From Benincasa hispida (lineage: Eukaryota > Streptophyta > Magnoliopsida > Cucurbitales > Cucurbitaceae), in contig NC_052351.1 of the NCBI RefSeq assembly GCF_009727055.1, positions 60,327,312-60,391,311 on the forward strand: a DNA stretch of 64,000 bases, written 5' to 3'. Of this stretch, positions 56,610 through 64,000 are shown in pieces. A program made the position numbers and the translations under genes. The notes under the pieces were generated by a model that saw only the letters and a program-made list of their open reading frames with translations, had not been told where the DNA came from and did not search any database. Every line of letters starts with the position of its first letter. The first letter of the stretch is position 1.

Positions 56610-58721
56610 TAAAGGAAATTGAACACGAGGATTTCCATGAGCAGCGAAATGATCTTTTCAAATTTCAATCGTATATGAACATTATATTTACAATCACAAA
56701 CGGAAACATACGGTTATGCAAAATATAGAAATTATAACATGTTATACAAAATATCAAGGACAAGAGCAACACACTTTTGTAGACTCATCTTCTAGTTCCT
56801 TGATCACGAACGCTTGATCACCGCACAACAACACACGAACGCTCGTCCAACACGACCGCTACACTGCACGAACATCGCACACTCGAACTAAGCTATCGCC
56901 TAGGTCTCGAATATCGCAAACGACCTCCATAGAACCTTGACAGTGTCGAGTTGTGTATATCACCATTAAGAAGGTTACCTTGATATTCTCGGTGTGATAA
57001 TCTAGATGGTTGGCTCTGTGTGAACTTGGTTTGAGGTAGAAAAATGAAAAAACCACAATCGTGTAAACGATTGAGCAAGTAGGAGATGGAAGAACCTATC
57101 GTATAAGTCGATGCCCAATCATTTAGCAAAAGCTATGTAATCGTTTAGCTCATCGCTTAGCTGAGTGTCTATCGCCTAAGAACACTACATGATTGTTTAG
57201 CTAACTCCAAGTTGTCGCTTAGTAAATCTAATTTACTTGACAACTTCTTCATGAGTATTTTTCGAGAGTGGAATCTCAAAAACAACCTTAATCAACATTC
57301 CCAAAAATAGGAAAACATTTTTTTCTTTTAACTCACGGTTACCATGAAACTACCAATAACCTCCCACTCAAATGGTTATTAGAGAAAAAAAGATAATTAT
57401 CCAATAATTAATATTATTATAAATATAAATGTTAACTAACTTACCATAATATATTGATAACCTATAATTTTTTCCTATATTGATAACCTATAACTAACTT
57501 ACCATCATATTTCATCTCATGAAACATACAAACCATAGCTCTTTTCCTATTCTATGGCACTTTATGTAAATCTCATTTACATTAATCCTCCACTTGATGT
57601 ATCTCATACACTACACCGATCATATCATATATAATCGAATTACCTCTTGTCAATTTGAACATTTCAAATCAACACCAAGAACTGATCCTCAACTTGAATC
57701 CATTGAGCTACCAAGGGGACCTTATGAACCTGTAGCTCGAAGCTCCAATGGTACGTGAATAATTGACTAAACTCTTTAGCCACGGGATCTACCATCTATT
57801 AACTTTCAGGCACTCCACTAAAGATCGACAGTTGAACTCTCCTTACTACAGATATATTATGTATCCATCTTAACCAATCAGCAGTGCGATAACCCTTCAC
57901 AGATCGCTCGTAAGTACAACTCGGCCAATAACCATTATGCCCTTGTAGTTATATCTAACTTCTTAAGTACCATTGATCCCTCTAATGAACATAAGTCACA
58001 GTCCTACTATGACTGAGTCCTCTCTTCCAAAGAGAAGCTATGGCCACTATGTTAAAACCTCGAAATCAGCCTTTAAGGGAGCAATCTATCTACTTACCTC
58101 TGCTTCGGGGAAGGAGTAAATTCCATCTTGTGTAAGTGAGTTCCCAACTCCTAGATTAGACAAGTCCCCAAAAAGATAGGTATGTTGAGTTGGCAATCTG
58201 GCCACTCTCACCCATACTAATCAAAGAACTGTCCTCAAAGATAGGAGTTCCCAAAACACTCAGGATTGAGGTCGTGTCACCTAGGTCGTTTAGGTAAGAT
58301 TTAAGTCTCTAGTATCAACAATGTTATATACAGAGTCTAGTCATCTTGTGGTCCAGTCTTATACAAACTCTTTGTATAGGACACCCCCACTCGCATGTCT
58401 CTACATGAATGGTCCGGATCTACCATCTGTAGTAGTTTATAACACTTACAAACCTCTACAAAGCGAGCTGCATCCGTAGTGTCACCAGGATCGGGTATCT
58501 CACCTTAATCTTTATACTACAGACCTATTTAGGTTATCATTTAAGGCATGATCCACTTGTATATTACATATACATGCTTAAGTTTTCATAAGATAACCAT
58601 GGAGCTTTGTTTATTGGATATGAGTAAATACAAGAATGAAATAATAATTATTTTATTCATAAACAATGTGTATAATTACAAACAACGAGACTTCAGTAGA
58701 ATTAGGACACCAATCCCAACA
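56610..58721 (-). repeat. 5' LTR of copia element 2 (2112 bp)
   Basis: Ends as above; the inner terminus reads TTAAAGGAAATT on the plus strand, diverged from TGAAGGAAATC. CGATCGTTTA words occur at 57060-57220. The adjacent sequence at 56590-56609 (in sense TTGTTATCGAGTC) could be a degenerate tRNA-iMet PBS with one deletion, but this is weak. Confidence 0.9.
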
Positions 58722-58726
58722 ATAAA

Positions 58727-58965
58727 TATTAAGAAATGTGGGTTTTAGCCAAACAACATCGCACCCACGCAGTTATCATGCCTCTTGCCCTAATTTGCCA
58801 CTTTTCATCATCTTTGATCCATTCTCTTGCCATAGGTCAAACTTTGTATTATTATAGGGATACTTTCATCATGTCACTCTCAAAGTAGCCCATTTCGGTC
58901 CAAATGCTCGATTTTCTATAATTAAATATAATAAAGCATCAACGTACCTAAATTAACAATAAAAC
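58727..58965 (-). repeat. Gypsy 5' LTR, outer part
   Basis: Continues the LTR cut at 47062: TATTAAGAAATGTGGGTTTT, CACCCACGCAGTTATCATG, CACTTTTCATCATCTTTGAT, then AATATAATAAAGCATCAACG. It is colinear with 42490-42720 and diverges after ACAATAAAACTAA, which marks the LTR edge to within about 15 bp. Confidence 0.7.
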
Positions 58966-60429
58966 TAATGAACTTCTAAGGCTAAAAATATAAATTTTAG
59001 TGCTTTTCAATTGTCCAGCCGCATCATGCCAACATCATGTCAACATTGACCAACTATGAACAGAGACCTGTTCAACCTTGTTTCACAAGTACTCGTAGAA
59101 GCCTAAGTAGTTATATCTTTAGCTTTGTGAGATCTGTTTATGTCTAAGGTCATGTGATATCCTATGTCTAGGTTTTTAGTCTCACATTTTATTGTGAGAT
59201 TCGTTTATATCTTAACCTTTTCAGCAGTAAGACTTAACTAGGATGTTAATTTAAGTGACCAGTACATATTAACAAGATAACACAAGTTTCAACAAAAGAA
59301 ATAGAAAATGGGAATGTTTGCACCTTGGCTTAAACCATGTTATCTTCTGAAAGCCATGATTAGATAAGAGCCTCTCAAGAGTGAATAGTAATCTTCTCTA
59401 ATTACTAGTTCTCGAAAGCCCTTCTTCACCCACAGAGGCCCATCTATCACCTCTAGCACCAGAGTATGAGCCTTCGATCTTTAAGGATTAGCCTTTAGCC
59501 CGCGAGATGTCCTTTCCAGCTCAGTCGTCAGGCAATATGGCTGTACGACAGCAATGTCAAACTTTTAGAGTTACTGCACCTTCAGTTCGTGCCACAATTG
59601 TGGTAGGTTATATGTTTAAGCAGCTTGAGTGCTTCATGACACAATCTAGAGCTCACAGGGTCTATGCCAAAGCTTGTAATGAGGCATTTAGAAGATTTTT
59701 GTGTTTGATTGCCCTGAGGCATTATCTTGTTCTACCATCTTTCCTTAACCATATCCTCTGGGATCTCGTTGACAAAGATGACGATGATGGTACCCTCAAG
59801 AATAATTAAGGGAGTTCTTTGTTTCCCTTTATCATTAGTTTTATTTCTTGCATAGTTTTTTTTTTCTATAAATATGTTAGTTTAGGTTTATTTTGCTGGA
59901 AAATAAAAAACAAAGAAAAATATATTATCGATCATGTAAGCTTGAGCTTGCTAGTTTTTTTATTTTGCAAAGTTGTGCTTAATGATGATAATTAGAGCAT
60001 ATCTCTTCTTAGCATGTCTTATTGTCAAATTCTGAAGAGCATAAAACTAAAAGTAGAATAGGATTCTCCTTAAGAAATGAACGAACTCATCCTAGAGGGC
60101 TCTTTAGTTTGTTGCCATGATTCAAAGGCTCTATTTACTATTATCTATATATTTTTTTTCTTTTGGTACTTTGCTATTTTTCTTCATCCTTCTTGTTATT
60201 TCATTATTTGCTACATTATAACCCATGACATTGGATTTAATGAAGTCTATTCACTCTTATCTAATCATGGACTAAGTATTCTAAAGGATTCATGAGCCTC
60301 TACAATTGGTAGAGATGGAGGGGTCTTGCTTGCAGAAGGGTTTCCCTTCCCCATGGCCATATTTTACATTCAGCTTCTTCATGGGATGCACATCTATTGT
60401 TGGCTTTGTCTTACACCTTTCTATTAGGT
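58966..60429. other. Spacer with an unrecognised 100-codon frame
   Basis: At 59507-59809 (+) a frame reads SVRATIVVGYMFKQLECFMT, then SRAHRVYAKACNEAFRRFLC and ends with an acidic KDDDDG tail and a stop. Base composition and acidic tail recall retroelement gag-like proteins, but I cannot assign it. No promoter or splice structure was seen. Confidence 0.3.
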
Positions 60430-62330
60430 TGTATGTTCTAAAACTCGTAGTTTGTAAGATTAAACATATACTATTTGCAATAAAGAAGTTATTAAAGTTT
60501 ATTCAATAAAACTGTTATTGAATATGTAAATTGTACTAAATTCAATAAACTAAGATCCATTGAGTACTTGAAGTTTATATAGAGACATAAGAGTGGATCA
60601 AGTTTGAGTAGATAGCCAAAATAGTCTACAAGTATATGGATAAGGCTGGGTACCTTATTCTGGAAACACTATTGGATGCGACCCACTTTGTATTTAGTAC
60701 AAATGATGTGATCCTGAATCGTTCATGTGGAGACATGCAAGTGGAGGCATCTATAGAAAGAGTTTGTATAAGATCGAACCAAGAAATAAGTCACTTTTAC
60801 TTTATAATGTTGTTTACTGTTTAAGACTAACTATTTCAAAGCGATGACCTAGGTAACTTGACTTAATTTTGAGCTAACTATTTATTTGGGATTATCCTTA
60901 GATTTACATGAGTGAGGGTTGGCTCAACAATGCCAGCTCAATAAGCCTCCCATTTCAGAGGTAAGACCGAGTAGATAGCTGGGGATATAGGGTGCAAGAC
61001 GAAATTCACTCCTACCCACTTTTATGGATAACAGAGAGGTTGTTATCTTAAGTACTGACTCCAGGTCTTGAACAAGGGGCTCCACCCTCTCATTGGCTTG
61101 AAAGGAACTCGGGTTGGTGATTGGCTCACAAACCAATTATTCATTTGAGGATCAATGGGACTTAAGAAACAAGATGTAATTTAGGGGGTAAAATAGCTTT
61201 TGACCCAACCGTTATTACGAACAACCTGTGAAGTGCTGACTTACTGATTATGGTTATATCAAGTGGACAGAAATATATCTACAGTGAGGGGAGTGTAACT
61301 ACTAAGCTTTAGTGAAGTGATCCGGTAGTTAACAAATGTTGATTAATTCAATTTAAAAAGTTTATCCAATTGATCTCGGATTATTGGAGCCATGATCTAT
61401 AGGTCCATTAGGTCCCCCTACTAGCTTTCAAACAGATTAAACATTAGTATAGCGTGATGAGTAATTTTGAAATGTTCAAATTCGATTTAAGGGAATCAGT
61501 AATTATATATGATATAATTACACATTTAATTATCGAATTAAACGAAATTGGATAATTGGATAATATTTAAATTTGATTTAAATATTAATTACATGAATAG
61601 AGATTCATATATTAGAAATTGGTGTTTAATTAATTTAATATTTGATATTAAATTAATTTAATTAATTAATTAGTTAAATTAATTATTTAGAATTAATTTT
61701 ATCAAAAATAATTATTGGAATTAATTTTGGTTAAAAATAATTTTACAATATTTTTTCCAAATTTTGAAGTTTGATTTCAAAATTAATTTTTGGGTTAAAA
61801 AATCAATTAAATTGAAAACGGGATTTCAATTTTGATATTGATTTTAAATTCAATAAAATGAAAAGTTTGTGTAGTGGGTTTTTCCCATCTAAAACACCTA
61901 ATCATCCACTCAATCTTTGAGTAGGTGGACGCCGATCTCTTGTGAAGAGAGATAGCATGCTGAAGGAGAACAAAACAAAGCTTAATCAGTTGAGAAAAAA
62001 ATCCATGCAGTGTGAAATTTTGCTGGTTTTTTAAGAAGAAATGTTCTTCAACTCAAAATAAAAAGCCAGCCTCTCTCTACATAAAATTCCCTCAATTCCT
62101 ACTCATTTTGGATCTCACAATCCAATCTAAGATTCAAGAGACTAGTAGGGAAGATCAAGTAGTGGTCTACAAGCATTTGGAGAGGAGATATAAATTGAAA
62201 TTTGAAGATTTAAAGAGTTCAACAAAGGTAAATTTCAGAAACCCTATTTTAGTTCATGAACATGCTTGCTTATATGCTAAAATTGATTGAATTAGAGTGC
62301 TTAATGATCCTGATTGCTTTCGCTAATTAC
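60430..62330 (+). mobile_element. LTR of a third copia-like family, plus strand
   Basis: Starts TGTATGTTCTAAAACTCGTAG. It contains segments that recur inverted in 62379-64000 (GGTCCCCCTACTAGC, GTTAACAAATGTTGATTAA, ATATATCTACAGTGAGGGGA) and are distantly similar to the family B LTR (ACCAAGGGGACC, ACAGATATATTATG). No pol domain adjoins it, so it is a solo or truncated LTR. The right edge near 62330 is diverged. Confidence 0.65.
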
Positions 62331-62378
62331 ATACTAACTCCATCACTTTTCTCATCATCTTTTTCCCCATCATCTATT

Positions 62379-64000
62379 TGTAAGAATGTATTAACATGCA
62401 GCGGAAGTAACAAAGATCAATAAGCATTCAAATTCATTAATTTTGGCAGAAACTAAAGCATATTCATCTAATAAAAGAGGGTTTGTAGTCATACGTTTGT
62501 AAAACCCTTCAAGATCTTGATCAATCAGCTGTTATCTTCTCCAAAGAGCACTGTGAACCACCTCAAGATCTTCCCAACTATCCTCTTGGAGCTTTAGAAC
62601 GAGTTGTGAGACTCAAGAACAGCTTGAAGCAATGAATAAACCAGAGAAAAGCTCACTACACCACTTGCTCGAAGAACTCTTCTTCAACCTGAAATTTCCT
62701 CTAAAATTTTTATTAAACGCATGCCTCAAATTCACTCCAATCTTCTTTATTTATTACAGGTGAACATGGAAAGAAGACTACTGCATAAGTTACAGCTCAT
62801 CTTGGAGTAAATATGAAGAAGGGAAGTGGAGTTTGTGTGAGCATGTAGAAGATGGGTAATGGAAAAACTCAATTTTCCATTTTATGCACGTTCTTCAAAT
62901 TTTTCAATTTTCTGTAATCAAAACCGATTTTAAAATTCAATTTTGATTTTAAAACTGAAAACATTATTAATTTTCTAAAATTAATTTTTAAAAAATACTA
63001 ATTAATTTAATATCAAATATTAAATCAATTTTTGCACAATTCCATCTTCAAATATTTAAATCATATTTAAATATATATTCTCTTATTTCTTTAATTCTAA
63101 TTTGAACTTTTCAAATTAACTTCTCAAGCTACTCTAAAGCTTATCCATTTACGAGCTAGTAGGGGGACCTCGCAGACCTATAGATCATGGGCTCTAACGA
63201 TTCAAGATTAATCGGCTAAACTCATTAGACTGATCTAACCCCCATTCGTTAATTAATGGGTCACTCCACTATAGTCCATAGTTGAACTCCCCTCACTGTA
63301 GATATATTATGTCCACTTTATATAACCATAATCAGTAAGTCGATCCTTCACAAGTTGTTTGTAATCAAGTTGGGTCAAGATAACTGTTTTACCCCTGTGA
63401 ATACATCTTGTTTCTTAAGTTTCTACTGACCCTCTAATGAACAATTCTGATTCATAACACCTATGAATCAAGTCATTTCTCTATCATGAGAAGGCAGGGC
63501 CCCGATTGTTCAAGACCTGTGTACTTAAGAGAACAACCTATCTGCTAACCTTAAATCAGGTAGGAGTGAATTCCATCTTGCAGGGCTATGTCCCTAGCTA
63601 TTCATCTGGTCTTATCCCCAAAATGGGAGGCTTATTGAGCAGTGTTGTTGGACTACTCTCATCATTTGTAGATCAAAGGATAATCTCGAATAAACAAGAG
63701 TTCATAGCTAGCTCAGGATTAAGATCGAGTTAACCTAGATTATATGATAAATGAAATAGTCAGTTTTAACAGTAAACAGTCGTTATAAAGAAAAGTGACT
63801 ATTTTTGTAGTCCAGTCTATATGCAAACTCATTTCATAGGATGCCTCCACTCACATGTCTCAACATGAACGATCTGTGGATCACATCGTTTGTAGCACTT
63901 TACAACTTCTTGTAACAACTACAAAGTGGGTCGCATCCAATAATGTTACCAGGATGATATACCCAATTTCATTCATATACTTATTAGACTATTTATACTA
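62379..64000 (-). mobile_element. LTR of the same family, minus strand, cut by window end
   Basis: The plus-strand left edge TGTAAGAATGTATTAACATG is the LTR 3' terminus in reverse. GCTAGTAGGGGGACC, GAACTCCCCTCACTGTAGAT and TTAATTAATGGG match the LTR at 60430 in inverse order. The start of this LTR and any internal region lie beyond position 64000. Confidence 0.68.

Larger units (their letters stand above)
47063..58721 (-). mobile_element. Copia element 2 (family B), full length with nested LTR
   Basis: A copia element on the minus strand, 11.7 kb. LTRs: 56610-58721 (5', 2112 bp) and 47063-48762 (3', 1700 bp). In element sense they start TGTTGGGATTGG and end TTTCCTTCA. Target duplication ATAAC/ATAAA (47058-47062, 58722-58726), one mismatch. 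The flanks rejoin into a continuous gypsy LTR, which confirms the boundaries. Domain order gag, PR, IN, RT, RH. A solo LTR of the same family (50632-52438) lies between IN and RT. Without it the element is about 9.8 kb. Stops, frameshifts and a gag deletion make it dead. Confidence 0.93.

Noticed and set aside
59507..59809. A host protein gene
   Set aside because: No recognisable domain, no intron signals, and transposon LTRs on both sides; kept only as an unrecognised frame within a spacer entry.
62012..62290. A 92-codon frame with a basic middle
   Set aside because: It falls inside the LTR that starts at 60430 and has no retroelement or host domain.

Overview
The window is AT-rich nuclear DNA of a flowering plant. 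The strongest taxonomic signals are an intact plant U6 snRNA gene with dicot-type pol III promoter spacing, a secreted CLE peptide gene, and abundant plant Ty1/copia and Ty3/gypsy retrotransposons. Several repeat families look like those I know from cucurbits (melon, cucumber, gourds), but that is recall, not proof. Real single-copy genes are rare: I can defend one U6 gene and one CLE precursor. Nearly everything else is mobile DNA in various states of decay.

Layout. 1-3300: an intact U6 gene (817) and, about 1.8 kb downstream, a decayed second copy inside a duplicated block. 3300-8500: AT-rich spacer with foldback MITEs and a SINE-like element. 8510-18785: a three-level nest. A copia element (minus strand, TSD AAATA) is split in its RNase H region by a solo copia LTR of another family (9561-13891, TSD GGACC), and that LTR is split by a 2.1 kb gypsy-type solo LTR (11079-13173, TSD CCTAC). 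19380-20500: an old gypsy LTR remnant. 20800-23400: MITEs and spacer, with two copies of a Nextera transposase junction adapter, which is not plant DNA. 23684-23932: the CLE gene. 24000-36000: spacer, MITEs, palindromic repeats, SINE-like pieces and a short tandem duplication. 36147-40887: a PIF/Harbinger-like DNA transposon with TTA target duplications, carrying a large ATCTCGCT-based tandem array and a broken Myb/SANT-like gene with an intron. 41500-47062: a MITE, a third Nextera adapter copy, and a deleted Athila/Tat-like gypsy element. 47063-58721: a large copia element (minus strand) that split the gypsy LTR; it has its own solo LTR nested inside, and that solo LTR contains an inverted piece of copia RNase H. 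58722-64000: the other half of the gypsy LTR, an unrecognised ORF, and two LTRs of one more family facing each other, the second running off the window.

The retroelements do not form a pathway; they are a stratified insertion record whose order can be read from target duplications. The most unusual shared property is a short motif, CGATCGTTTA and variants, that is repeated in the transcribed leader/LTR regions of two different copia families and also as a pentapeptide-coding array inside one polyprotein. All coordinates were read by eye, so LTR and MITE edges without a stated target duplication are approximate.
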